DNA from: CAZLAK01 sp964557545
Lineage (GTDB): Bacteria; Bacillota; Desulfotomaculia; Desulfotomaculales; Pelotomaculaceae
Assembly (NCBI GenBank): GCA_964557545.1
Contig: CAZLAK010000013.1
Coordinates: forward strand, 1-52,670
DNA length: 52,670 bases
Reading direction: 5' to 3'
A program made the translations under genes and the position numbers. The notes beneath the pieces were generated by a model, which ran no database searches, was not told where the DNA came from, and saw nothing but the letters and a program-made list of their open reading frames with translations. The number at the start of each line of letters is the position of its first letter. Position 1 is the first letter of the stretch. Shown piece by piece: positions 24,101 through 31,936 of the stretch.

Positions 24101-24116
24101 ATGGATAATACGATAA
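24081..24116. promoter_or_regulatory. Long operator-like inverted repeat over the ArsR promoter
   Basis: The left arm TTATCATATTATC (24081-24093) and right arm GATAATACGATAA (24104-24116) are inverted copies matching at 12 of 13 positions around a ten-base spacer. The element covers the promoter spacer, the -10 box and the start site. Size and place fit autorepression by the dimeric ArsR-family protein encoded 28 bases downstream. Confidence 0.75.
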
Positions 24117-24143
24117 ATAATTTATGCGAGGTTGTTTTAAAAC

Positions 24144-24440
24144 ATGGTAAAGTCGCATGGCTTCAAGATACCGGTCGAAATCTTTGAAAAAAAGGCGGAA
24201 CTATTAAAGGCGCTTGCCCACCCGGTGAGGCTGTGCATCGTCCACGGTCTTTTGGAGAATGAATGCAATGTCAGCAAAATCAAAAACTGCCTTGAGCTGC
24301 CCCAATCCACGGTCTCCCAGCACCTGGCCGTTTTAAAAAGCAGGGGCATTATCGAAGGCAGGAGAAAAGGCACAGAAATCTGCTACCGGGTGGTAAGCAA
24401 AGAAGCTAGAGATTTAGTCAATATCCTCTTAAAACCTTGA
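24144..24440 (+). CDS. ArsR-family regulator, probable sulfur/redox sensor
   Basis: A 98-residue winged-helix repressor: dimerisation helix about 12-25, ALAHPVRLCIVHGLLE, recognition helix STVSQHLAVLKSRGIIEGRRKG (in part, 55-76). It lacks the ELCVCDL metal motif of ArsR/SmtB sensors; its cysteines are C31, C41, C49 and C80. The downstream genes handle persulfide sulfur, so it may work as the BigR/SqrR/CstR-type sulfane-sulfur sensors do, by forming a disulfide or tetrasulfide between two Cys (inference). The ATG is 12 bases after GAGG. It leads the operon and overlaps none of its neighbours with the chosen start of the next gene. Confidence 0.87.
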   Translation: MVKSHGFKIPVEIFEKKAELLKALAHPVRLCIVHGLLENECNVSKIKNCLELPQSTVSQHLAVLKSRGIIEGRRKGTEICYRVVSKEARDLVNILLKP

Positions 24441-24460
24441 GGAAAGGAGAATGTAGAACT

Positions 24461-26122
24461 GTGGGCGGAAAGAAACTGTTAATCGTTGGCGGTGTGGCTT
24501 CCGGCACCAAAACTGCTGCCAAAGCCAAGAGGGAGGACCCTGACCTAAAGGTGACCATCATCACCAGGGAAAAATACGTCTCCTATGCCGGTTGCGGCTT
24601 GCCCTACTTCATAGGCGGAGTCATTGTGGAGGAGCAGGAACTGCTGGTAAGGCGGCCTGAGGACTTTTGGGCCGATTTTGGCATTGAAATCATCACCGAA
24701 ACAGAAGCAGTAAACATTGACCCAAAGGCCAAAAAAGTAGCCGCCCGGGATTTAAAGAGCGGGGAGATCAAGGAGTACAATTACGACTACCTGGTCCTGG
24801 CCACCGGCGCCTCTCCGGTAAAACCGCCAATACCCGGGATTGACCTGGCCAACATTTTTACTTTGCGTTCGCTGCCCGATGCGGTGAGAATCAAAAGTGC
24901 CGCCGGCAACGGGCGGGCTAAAAAGGCAGTGGTTGTCGGCGGTGGTCTGATCGGCCTGGAGGTGGCCGAAAACCTGGCCCGTTTGGGCCTAAAAGCCGCC
25001 GTCGTGGAAGCCTCCCCGCAAATACTGCCGCCTTACGACCCGGAAGTAGCTTCCTACATCCAGCGCCACTTGCTGGAAAACGGGGTTGATGTCTTTACTG
25101 GCACCTCAGCCCGGGCCTTTATGGACAATGGCCGCGGGGAAGTTGCAGCCCTATTGACAACTGCCGGGGAGATTCCCTGCGACCTGGCGGTAGTTTCTAC
25201 CGGCGTACGCCCGAACGCAGAGCTGGCCCGCGCTGCCGGTATTAGGCTTGGCTCCAGCGGAGCAATTGCTGTCAACGAAGAAATGAAAACCAGCCTCGAA
25301 GGCATCTACGCCGTGGGGGACTGCGCGGAAAACATAAACCTGGTCAGCGGCAGGCCGGCCTGGTACCCTATGGGTTCAACTGCTAATAAGATGGGGCGCA
25401 CCGCCGGCCAGAACATTGCGGGAGGCGAAAAGGATTTCTTCGGCGGCGTCCTGGGTACTTCCATTATCAAGGTGTTTAATGTAAGCGCGGCCAGGACCGG
25501 TTTATCAGAAAAGGAAGCTCTTGCTTTGGGGTACGACGTGGAGACAGTCACCGTGCCCTCCCAGGACCGGGCCCACTACTACCCGGGCAGCAAGCCAGTG
25601 ATCACCAGGTTAATCGTCGACCGCCAAAGCCGCCGCCTGTTAGGCGGTCAGATCTACGGCGAAGGTGCAGTGGATAAGCCGGTAGATATCTTGGCCACCG
25701 CTATCACTTTCGGCGCCACTGTCGACCAGCTGGCCAAGCTCGACCTGGCCTACGCGCCGCCGTTCTCGCCCGCCCTTGGGCCCACCACCGTAGCGGCCAA
25801 CGTCATGCTCAACAAGCTGGCCGGCAAGTTTTGCGGCATCTCACCGCTCAAATTAAAAGAAAGGCTCAAAGCCGGTGCGCTCCTGGTGGACGTAAGGGCA
25901 CCAGAAGAATACTTTGTTCGCTCCATCCCCGGTTTCACCAACATTCCGCTCAAAGAACTGGGTGAGCGTGCCGGAGAACTCGGGCGCGGCCGGGAAATTA
26001 TCCTCACCTGCAGGGTGGGCGTCCGCTCTTACCTTGCCAGCTTGAAGCTAAAAAGACTCGGCTTTGAGAAAGTCAGTATTCTAGAGGGCGGCATCACAGC
26101 TTATCCATTAGAAACTGTATAA
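24461..26122 (+). CDS. CoA-disulfide/NADH-persulfide reductase fused to rhodanese
   Basis: A 553-residue flavoprotein of the CoADR-Rhd type. FAD site VGGVASGTKTAAKA (about 9-22), the redox Cys in SYAGCGLPYF (C45), NAD site VVVGGGLIGLEVAENLARLG, ATGASP, then the dimerisation domain to about 445. A C-terminal rhodanese domain starts at LLVDVRAPEEY, with active-site Cys517 in TCRVGVRS. Related enzymes reduce CoA persulfides, polysulfide or CoA disulfide with NAD(P)H, with the rhodanese delivering sulfane sulfur. The start is GTG 24461 after AAAGGAG; TTG 24437 overlaps the arsR stop without a ribosome binding site. It is followed by TusA- and DsrE-like carriers, pointing to a sulfane-sulfur relay. 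Confidence 0.92.
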   Translation: MGGKKLLIVGGVASGTKTAAKAKREDPDLKVTIITREKYVSYAGCGLPYFIGGVIVEEQELLVRRPEDFWADFGIEIITETEAVNIDPKAKKVAARDLKSGEIKEYNYDYLVLATGASPVKPPIPGIDLANIFTLRSLPDAVRIKSAAGNGRAKKAVVVGGGLIGLEVAENLARLGLKAAVVEASPQILPPYDPEVASYIQRHLLENGVDVFTGTSARAFMDNGRGEVAALLTTAGEIPCDLAVVSTGVRPNAELARAAGIRLGSSGAIAVNEEMKTSLEGIYAVGDCAENINLVSGRPAWYPMGSTANKMGRTAGQNIAGGEKDFFGGVLGTSIIKVFNVSAARTGLSEKEALALGYDVETVTVPSQDRAHYYPGSKPVITRLIVDRQSRRLLGGQIYGEGAVDKPVDILATAITFGATVDQLAKLDLAYAPPFSPALGPTTVAANVMLNKLAGKFCGISPLKLKERLKAGALLVDVRAPEEYFVRSIPGFTNIPLKELGERAGELGRGREIILTCRVGVRSYLASLKLKRLGFEKVSILEGGITAYPLETV

Positions 26123-26151
26123 ATACTGAATTAAATTAAGGGGTGATTTTC

Positions 26152-26376
26152 ATGGCCGAAAAGTATATCAATGCCAGGGGGCTACAGTGCCCGGGGCCCA
26201 TTGTCCAACTCTTTAAAGAAGCCCAGGCTGCCGCCAGCGGTGATATCCTGTGTATCGAGGTTACTGACCAAGGTTTTAAAAAAGATGTCGCCGCCTGGTG
26301 CCAAAAAACCGGAAACGAACTCCTTTCCACAGAGGAAGAAGAAGGCGTTATTAAGGCAAAAATTAAGAAGAAATGA
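26152..26376 (+). CDS. TusA-like sulfur carrier protein
   Basis: A 74-residue protein of the TusA/SirA/YeeD family, with the persulfide-forming Cys in GLQCPGPI (C13, the CPxP motif). C34 and C50 are also present. It can pass sulfane sulfur between proteins. The start is ATG 26152, eight bases after GGGG; GTG 26143 touches the ribosome binding site. Lies 29 bases after the CoADR-rhodanese gene and ten bases before the DsrE-like gene; this trio recurs in sulfur-metabolising bacteria. Confidence 0.9.
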   Translation: MAEKYINARGLQCPGPIVQLFKEAQAAASGDILCIEVTDQGFKKDVAAWCQKTGNELLSTEEEEGVIKAKIKKK

Positions 26377-26386
26377 GGAGAATCTA

Positions 26387-26863
26387 ATGGAAAGAGAGAA
26401 AAATACCATCATTGTCTTTAGCGGCGACTTAGACCGGGCAATGGCTGCTTTCATCATTGCCAGCGGCGCTGCAGCCATGGGCAGTGAAGTGTGTATGTTC
26501 TTTACCTTTTGGGGACTCAACATCCTAAGAAAGCCGCAAGGGGCAAAAGTAAAGAAAGGATTTTGGGAAGCGTTATTTGGCCGTTTGATGCCGCGCGGGC
26601 CAGAAAAACTGGGTCTTTCCCGCCTTAACTTTGCCGGATTAGGTGCTCGCATGATGAAGATGATTATGAAAAAGAAAAACGTGCAAAACTTAACTTCGCT
26701 GATCGAAACCGCCCAAGCTCTGGGCGTTAGGATGATTGCATGCACGATGTCCATGGACGTCATGGGCATAAGAAAAGAAGAGCTAATTGAGGGTCTGGAA
26801 TACGCCGGCGTAGCCACTTACCTGGGCGAGGCTTCCGGGGCCAGCGTAAACCTTTTCATATAA
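26387..26863 (+). CDS. DsrE/DsrF-like (DrsE_2 family) sulfurtransferase-like protein
   Basis: A 158-residue protein of the DsrE superfamily, in the longer DsrE2/YrkE type. The start is ATG 26387, six bases after GAGGAG; a longer frame back to 26171 overlaps the TusA-like gene and is not real. Features: TIIVFSGDLDRAMAAFIIAS, a hydrophobic stretch AAMGSEVCMFFTFWGLNIL that may touch the membrane, a basic middle (about 47-98), and the conserved Cys in MIACTMSMDVMGI (C119), the likely persulfide site. Expected partner of the TusA-like protein. Last gene of the operon. Confidence 0.88.
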   Translation: MEREKNTIIVFSGDLDRAMAAFIIASGAAAMGSEVCMFFTFWGLNILRKPQGAKVKKGFWEALFGRLMPRGPEKLGLSRLNFAGLGARMMKMIMKKKNVQNLTSLIETAQALGVRMIACTMSMDVMGIRKEELIEGLEYAGVATYLGEASGASVNLFI

Positions 26864-26882
26864 TGTAAAAATTTAGGAGCAC

Positions 26883-26923
26883 AAAAAACTGGCGGGACTG
26901 TACCCAAAAAATGTCCTGCCAGT
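26883..26923 (-). terminator. Terminator of ftsY (and possibly of the convergent sulfur operon)
   Basis: ACTGGC-GGGAC (26889-26898) pairs with GTCC-GCCAGT (26913-26923) around a loop. On the minus strand TTTTTTGTGC follows, a good terminator for ftsY. On the plus strand the tail is only moderately T-rich. Confidence 0.78.
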
Positions 26924-26940
26924 TACCTGTCTTTATCTCT

Positions 26941-27861
26941 TCAAGCAAAAAGGGCTTCTACAAATTCGCCGGCGTCAAAGGGGCGCAGGTCCTCCAGACC
27001 TTCACCGATGCCGATTAATTTTATGGGAATGCCCAGTTCTTTTTTTATGGCTATGACAATGCCGCCCTTGGCACTGCCGTCCAGCTTAGTGAGAACTATG
27101 CCGGTAACGCCTACCGCCTCGCCAAAAAGCCTGGCCTGGTTTAGGGCGTTTTGGCCGTTGGTGGCGTCCAAAACGAGCAGCACCTCGTGCGGCGCGCCCG
27201 GCATCTCACGGCCCACTACCCTGCTGATTTTCTTTAATTCCTCCATGAGGTTGGTTTTTGTGTGCAGCCTGCCGGCAGTGTCGATTATAAGGACGTCGGC
27301 ACGGCGCGCCCTGGCCGCCTGGAGGGAGTCAAAAGCCACCGCCGCCGGGTCGGACCCTTCGCGCTGCCTGATAATTTCTGCGCCGGTACGCTCTGCCCAC
27401 ACCTCCAGCTGGTCAATAGCCGCCGCCCTAAAAGTGTCGGCCGCACCTAAAATGACCTTTTTGCCGGCGCGCCGGTAGTAATGGGCTAACTTGCCGATAG
27501 TTGTCGTTTTGCCCACACCGTTCACGCCGACAACCACGATTACCGTCGGCGGAACAATGCTTGTCGCAAGCTCCCCAAAAGAGCTGTCGAGCATTTCTCT
27601 TATGTGCTCTTTTAGGATCGCCTTTACCTCGGCTGGATCGCTCACCCTTCTCTGGCGCACAGTATCCCGCACTTTGCCTACCAGCTCTAGGGCAGTAGGA
27701 ACACCGACATCGGCCTGCACCAGCACTTCTTCTAATTCATCGTAAAGTTCCTCATCTATGCTTTGCCTTCTGTTAACCAGGCTGTCAATTTTTTCTACAA
27801 AAGCCTGCCTGGTCTTGACCAGACTTTCTTTTAAGCGGCTGAAAAAACCCATTGGCGGCAT
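26941..27861 (-). CDS. ftsY: Signal recognition particle receptor FtsY
   Basis: The 306-residue membrane-associated GTPase that docks Ffh-ribosome complexes. N domain about 1-100, G domain with GVNGVGKTT (112-120), DTFRAAAIDQL, DTAGRLHTK, TKLDGSAKGG and the GIGEGLEDLRPF end. It lacks the acidic A domain of E. coli FtsY, as usual in Gram-positives; a short amphipathic N-terminus (MGFFSRLKESL) can bind membrane. The start is ATG 27861 close to GGGGAG (ATG 27852 is also possible). It follows rnc by 17 bases: smc, usual here, is absent. Confidence 0.96.
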   Translation of the reverse strand: MPPMGFFSRLKESLVKTRQAFVEKIDSLVNRRQSIDEELYDELEEVLVQADVGVPTALELVGKVRDTVRQRRVSDPAEVKAILKEHIREMLDSSFGELATSIVPPTVIVVVGVNGVGKTTTIGKLAHYYRRAGKKVILGAADTFRAAAIDQLEVWAERTGAEIIRQREGSDPAAVAFDSLQAARARRADVLIIDTAGRLHTKTNLMEELKKISRVVGREMPGAPHEVLLVLDATNGQNALNQARLFGEAVGVTGIVLTKLDGSAKGGIVIAIKKELGIPIKLIGIGEGLEDLRPFDAGEFVEALFA

Positions 27862-27878
27862 TATCTCCCCTTTTATTT

Positions 27879-28604
27879 TTACCTTTTACGCTTTTTATCT
27901 TCCTGAAAAAGGGCACCTGCCAGGGCAGCTTTGGCCGCCTGCTGCTCGGCGTCTTTTTTGGAGTGGCCTTTGCCGCTGCCCACCAATTCTCCCCTAAAAT
28001 AGACGCCTGCGGTAAAGGACTTTTGATGGTCGGGACCCTCTTCTTTTAAAATAGCGTAGCGGACATGCTCAGCCCATTTTTTTTGCACTAGCTCCTGCAG
28101 TTCAGTTTTATAGTCGGGCTCCAGTTCACCTTCAACGGCCTCCTTTAAAACCGGCCCCAAGAGCAAGGCAACTAATCTCTTGGCTTCCTCCAGCCCGCGG
28201 TCCAAATAGACAGCCCCCAAAAGGGCTTCTAAAGCGTCAGCCAAAATGGAGGGCCTGTCCCGCCCCCCAGATTTTTCTTCACCCTTCCCCATTCTCAAAC
28301 ACCGGCCCAGCCCTATCTCCCTGGCCGCACGGGCCAGCGAGGACTCGCAAACGACAGCGGCCCTCAGTTTGGTGAGAGCCCCTTCGTCTAAGTCGGGACG
28401 GGACCGGAAAAGGTATTCACTCACCACCAGTTCGAGCACAGCATCGCCCAAAAACTCCAAGCGCTGGTTATCCCTTGCGCCAGCCTCTTTGTTTTCGTAC
28501 ACATAAGAGCCGTGGGTGAGAGACTCCTCAAGAAGGCATAAGTTATTCCAATCAACACCGATTTTCTTTTTAAGTTCCTCTAAACACTCTTCTCTGCGGT
28601 ACAA
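27879..28604 (-). CDS. rnc: Ribonuclease III
   Basis: A 241-residue double-strand-specific RNase for rRNA and mRNA processing. The signature RLEFLGDAVLELVVSEYLF (near 48-66) carries the catalytic Glu and Asp, and ADALEALLGAVYLDRG the second acidic pair. The double-stranded RNA-binding domain is C-terminal (about 163-235, YKTELQELVQKKW to GHSKKDAEQQAAKAAL). The TTG start at 28604 has GGTGG/AGGAG close upstream. It follows fabF and precedes ftsY. Confidence 0.95.
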   Translation of the reverse strand: MYRREECLEELKKKIGVDWNNLCLLEESLTHGSYVYENKEAGARDNQRLEFLGDAVLELVVSEYLFRSRPDLDEGALTKLRAAVVCESSLARAAREIGLGRCLRMGKGEEKSGGRDRPSILADALEALLGAVYLDRGLEEAKRLVALLLGPVLKEAVEGELEPDYKTELQELVQKKWAEHVRYAILKEEGPDHQKSFTAGVYFRGELVGSGKGHSKKDAEQQAAKAALAGALFQEDKKRKR

Positions 28605-28638
28605 ACTCCTACCACCCGCCGCGCACTTTTTAAATAAG

Positions 28639-28670
28639 TTAATAAGCGGTGCCTGGCACCTATATTAACT
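28639..28670. repeat. Imperfect 32-base palindrome between fabF and rnc
   Basis: Outer arms GTTAATA/TATTAAC and inner arms GGTGCC/GGCACC around a central T (inner core 28648-28660). It overlaps the fabF stop. No T run follows on the minus strand, so a standard terminator is unlikely; it could be an RNase III-sensitive hairpin or a short interspersed repeat. Confidence 0.5.
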
Positions 28671-29906
28671 TTTTAACTTTTTGAAGACAATGGTGGCATT
28701 ATGGCCGCCGAAACCAAAAGAGTTGCTCAAAGCCACGTTAACCGGCGCCTTGCGGGCCGCGTTGGGAACAAAGTCCAGGTCGCATTCCGGGTCCGGTTCT
28801 TCGTAATTGATGGTGGGCGGTATAACGCCGTGGTAAACGGTTAAAACCGTAGCCAAAGCTTCTAAGCCGCCGGCAGCGCCCAAAAGGTGGCCTGTCATCG
28901 ATTTGGTAGAGCTCACAGCCAACCGGTAGGCATGTTCACCAAATACTTCTTTAATGGCCAGCACTTCTGCCCGGTCACCTAAGGGGGTAGATGTAGCGTG
29001 AGCGTTTATGTAGTCCACCTCTTCCGGTCTTACCCCGGCATCGGCCAGCGCTTCCCGCATGGAGTTGGCCGCACCGTACCCGCGCGGGTCCGGGGCAGTA
29101 ATGTGGTAAGCATCGCAGGTGCAGCCGTACCCGGCCACCTCGGCGTAGATCCTCGCCCCGCGGGCCTGGGCATGCTCGAGTGTTTCCAGCACTAAAACAG
29201 CCGCCCCTTCGGCCACCACAAAGCCGTCCCTGCCGGCATCAAACGGCCGGCAGGCCTTTGAGGGTTCTTGGTTGCGCGTAGACATGGCCTTCATCGAACA
29301 AAAACCCGCCATGGCCAGGGGGGTTATCGGAGCTTCACTGCCCCCGGTGATCACAATCTCTGCTCCGCCGCGCTGCAAAAGCTTAAAAGCATCACCGACA
29401 GCATTGGTGCTGGAAGCGCAGGCCGTCACACTGGTCACGTTAGGCCCTTTAAGCCCGTAAGTGATAGCTATTTGGCCGGCACCCATGTTGGCAATCATCA
29501 TGGGCACAAAAAAGGGGCTTATGCGCCCGGGACCCTTGGTAAAAAGAACGCGGGCCTGCTCTTCGAGAGTCTCTATGCCACCAACACCGGAACCAAAAAT
29601 GACTCCGATGCGGTCTTTATCCTCACTGTCTAAATCGAGGCCTGCATCTCTTAAGGCCATGCCGGCAGCTGCCACGGCAAACTGCGCAAAGCGGTCCATT
29701 CTCTTGGCCTCTTTTTTGTCCATAAAGTCTCCCGGGTTAAAATCCAAAACCTCCCCGGCTATCTGCGTGCTGAAAGCGGCGGGGTCGAACCTGGTTATTC
29801 TCCTGATACCAGACAGCCCTCCTACAAGGGACGACCAAAACTGTGCAAGGCCCGTGCCGACAGGAGAAACCACACCCAGACCGGTAACGACAACCCGCTT
29901 TTGCAA
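28665..29906 (-). CDS. fabF: 3-oxoacyl-[acyl-carrier-protein] synthase II
   Basis: The 413-residue elongating condensing enzyme of fatty-acid synthesis. The catalytic triad is visible: C163 in VTACASSTNA, H303 in NAHATSTPLGD and H340 in SMTGHLLGAAGG, with K335. The start is TTG 29906, about eight bases after AAGGGGG. It follows acpP by 64 bases and shares the FapR-controlled operon. Confidence 0.96.
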   Translation of the reverse strand: MQKRVVVTGLGVVSPVGTGLAQFWSSLVGGLSGIRRITRFDPAAFSTQIAGEVLDFNPGDFMDKKEAKRMDRFAQFAVAAAGMALRDAGLDLDSEDKDRIGVIFGSGVGGIETLEEQARVLFTKGPGRISPFFVPMMIANMGAGQIAITYGLKGPNVTSVTACASSTNAVGDAFKLLQRGGAEIVITGGSEAPITPLAMAGFCSMKAMSTRNQEPSKACRPFDAGRDGFVVAEGAAVLVLETLEHAQARGARIYAEVAGYGCTCDAYHITAPDPRGYGAANSMREALADAGVRPEEVDYINAHATSTPLGDRAEVLAIKEVFGEHAYRLAVSSTKSMTGHLLGAAGGLEALATVLTVYHGVIPPTINYEEPDPECDLDFVPNAARKAPVNVALSNSFGFGGHNATIVFKKLKS

Positions 29907-29927
29907 ATAACTTCCCCCTTCAAAGAA

Positions 29928-29952
29928 GTCCCGCGGCTATACACCCCGGGAC
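29928..29952 (-). repeat. Hairpin between acpP and fabF
   Basis: GTCCCG and CGGGAC (six pairs, 13-base loop) on the minus strand, followed by TTCTTTG. It may act as a leaky terminator or stability element that keeps acpP expression above the downstream genes. Confidence 0.4.
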
Positions 29953-29970
29953 CTCTAAAAAATTTAAAAA

Positions 29971-30201
29971 TTATATGCGTTCTTGAATATATTTTACCGC
30001 CTCACCGACAGTGCGTATTTTTTCCGCATCCTCGTCGGGGATTTCCAAGTCAAATTCTTCTTCCAAAGCCATGATCAGTTCCACGATATCCAGGGAGTCG
30101 GCCCCTAAGTCGTCAATAAAAGAAGATTCCATCTTTACTTCTTCCTCATCGACTCCCAGCTGCTCTACAATTATCGATTTTACTTTATCAAATACTGCCA
30201 T
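29971..30201 (-). CDS. acpP: Acyl carrier protein
   Basis: A 76-residue acidic four-helix protein. The phosphopantetheine attachment site is S36 in LGADSLDIVELIM. It carries growing acyl chains between FabD, FabH, FabG, FabK and FabF, and also supplies PlsX. The ATG is preceded by GGGGGTGA. Lies between fabG and fabF as usual. Confidence 0.97.
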   Translation of the reverse strand: MAVFDKVKSIIVEQLGVDEEEVKMESSFIDDLGADSLDIVELIMALEEEFDLEIPDEDAEKIRTVGEAVKYIQERI

Positions 30202-30238
30202 ATCTTAACTCACCCCCTTCCGCCACAAAAAGCGGTCT

Positions 30239-30985
30239 TTAACAACACGTCATACCACCGTCAACGGCAATAACTTGCCCCGTTATGTAACCGGCTGCCT
30301 CACTGGCCAGAAAGGCCACCAGTTCAGCCACATCTTCCGGGGTGCCAAACCTGTTAAGAGGAATTTGTGCCAGCAGTTTCTCTTTCCACTCGTCCTTTAA
30401 CCCCGCCGTCATCTCGGTAGTGATAAAACCAGGGGCCACGGCATTAACCGTTATGTTGCGGGATCCCAACTCTTTAGCCATGGCTTTAGTAAAACCAATC
30501 AGTCCGGCCTTGGCCGCGGAGTAATTGGCTTGGCCTACGTTACCGGTAAGCCCCGCTACAGAGGAAATGTTTATAATCCTGCCGTAACGGTTCTTGACCA
30601 TCGTACGGACCGCCGCCCGCGTACAGTTAAAGGCTCCTTTTAAGTTGACGCCCAGCACCTCATCCCAATCCTCGTCTTTCATGCGCAGGATAAGGGCATC
30701 CCTGGTAATACCGGCGTTGTTAACGAGAATGTCCAGTCTGCCAAACTGGGAAACTGCCGCATCCACCAGCGAGGAAGCCTCCACAGGGTTGGAGACATCT
30801 GCCCTAAAAGCTAGTGCCCGGCTCCCCATCTCAGCTATTGCCCCTGCCACTTCTTCGGCCGCCTGCTGGCGGGATGTGTAGTTTACTACTACCGCAGCGC
30901 CTTTGGCGGCCAGCGCAAGGGCCGCTGCCCGGCCAATGCCGCGCGAGGCGCCGGTTACAATGGCAACCCTGCCGTTAAGAACCAT
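30239..30985 (-). CDS. fabG: 3-oxoacyl-[acyl-carrier-protein] reductase
   Basis: A 248-residue short-chain dehydrogenase. NADP site TGASRGIG (11-18), NNAG, and the catalytic Ser-Tyr-Lys: S141/S142 in INISSVAG, Y155 and K159 in NYSAAKAG. The C-terminus GQVIAVDGGM is typical. The start is ATG 30985, nine bases after GGAGG; the longer frame to 31012 overlaps fabD. It follows fabD by one base. Confidence 0.96.
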   Translation of the reverse strand: MVLNGRVAIVTGASRGIGRAAALALAAKGAAVVVNYTSRQQAAEEVAGAIAEMGSRALAFRADVSNPVEASSLVDAAVSQFGRLDILVNNAGITRDALILRMKDEDWDEVLGVNLKGAFNCTRAAVRTMVKNRYGRIINISSVAGLTGNVGQANYSAAKAGLIGFTKAMAKELGSRNITVNAVAPGFITTEMTAGLKDEWKEKLLAQIPLNRFGTPEDVAELVAFLASEAAGYITGQVIAVDGGMTCC

Positions 30986-30986
30986 T

Positions 30987-31931
30987 TTAGCCAACCTCCC
31001 CAGCCAAAGCAAGGACTTTTTCTAGCGAATCCTTGTCTCCTATGTTGTATACTTTGACTTCTTTGTCGATCTTTTTAATCAAGCCGCTCAAGACCTTTCC
31101 CGGTCCTACTTCAATAAAGGTGTCAAAACCGCGGTTTATGAGAAAGAGCATACTTTCTTCCCAGCGCACCGGGCTGTAAACCTGGCGCACCAGCAGTTCT
31201 TTGGCTTCTCGCCCGCTGTACACAAAAGAAGCTGTAACGTTGGCTACCACGGGTATTCTTAAGTCACGTATTTCCACTGCCGCCAAGTCAGCGGCTAATC
31301 TATCGCCGGCCGGCTTCATAAGGCTGGAGTGGAAAGGCGCGCTTACCGGAAGGCGCATAAACCTTTTGGCACCAGCCTCACGGGCTAAGGCTTCGGCTGC
31401 TTCCAAACCGTACTTGCTGCCGGCAATAACCACCTGGCAAGGGCAGTTGAGATTAACAGCTTCCACCACACCGTACGCTGAGGCCATTTTACAGATACGC
31501 TCAATTTCTTCCACAGAAAGCCCTATGACAGCTGCCATGCCGCCTTCTCCTACGGGGACTGCTTCCTGCATGTACTGCCCGCGCGCCCGCACCAGGCGCA
31601 CGGCATCCTCGAAATCGACAGCACCCGCCGCCACCAGGGCGGTATACTCGCCCAGGCTGTGCCCGGCTAAGGCTGCCGGTTCTGGTGCCCCCGCCCGGCG
31701 GAAGACCTCCAAACAGGCAATACTGGCTGTAAGGACTGCCGGCTGGGTGTTAACCGTGAGGTTTAGTTCACTTTCCGGTCCCTCAAAACAAAGGCGCGAA
31801 AGTGAAAAGCCCAAAGCCGCGTCTGCCCTCTCAAAAATATCGGCTGCTTCGGGAAAATCCCTGCAGAAATCTCTGCCCATACCCACGTACTGAGACCCCT
31901 GGCCGGGAAAAACAAAAGCCACTTTACCCAT
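30987..31931 (-). CDS. fabD: Malonyl-CoA:ACP transacylase
   Basis: A 314-residue enzyme loading malonate on ACP. N-terminus VAFVFPGQGSQYVGMG, nucleophile S92 in GHSLGEYTAL, and the active-site His in SAPFHSSLM. The start is ATG 31931, five bases past the fabK stop, about nine bases from GGTGAT; GTG 31940 overlaps fabK and is an alternative. Confidence 0.95.
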   Translation of the reverse strand: MGKVAFVFPGQGSQYVGMGRDFCRDFPEAADIFERADAALGFSLSRLCFEGPESELNLTVNTQPAVLTASIACLEVFRRAGAPEPAALAGHSLGEYTALVAAGAVDFEDAVRLVRARGQYMQEAVPVGEGGMAAVIGLSVEEIERICKMASAYGVVEAVNLNCPCQVVIAGSKYGLEAAEALAREAGAKRFMRLPVSAPFHSSLMKPAGDRLAADLAAVEIRDLRIPVVANVTASFVYSGREAKELLVRQVYSPVRWEESMLFLINRGFDTFIEVGPGKVLSGLIKKIDKEVKVYNIGDKDSLEKVLALAGEVG

Positions 31932-31936
31932 TATTA

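Noticed and set aside
24144..24440. ArsR protein as an arsenic or zinc/cadmium sensor.
   Set aside because: The ELCVCDL-type metal motif is missing, and no arsenic or metal-efflux gene is near; the operon is about sulfane sulfur.
26171..26386. Longer N-terminus for the DsrE-like protein.
   Set aside because: It overlaps the TusA-like gene in another frame. The internal ATG 26387 has GAGGAG at ideal distance and gives the family start.
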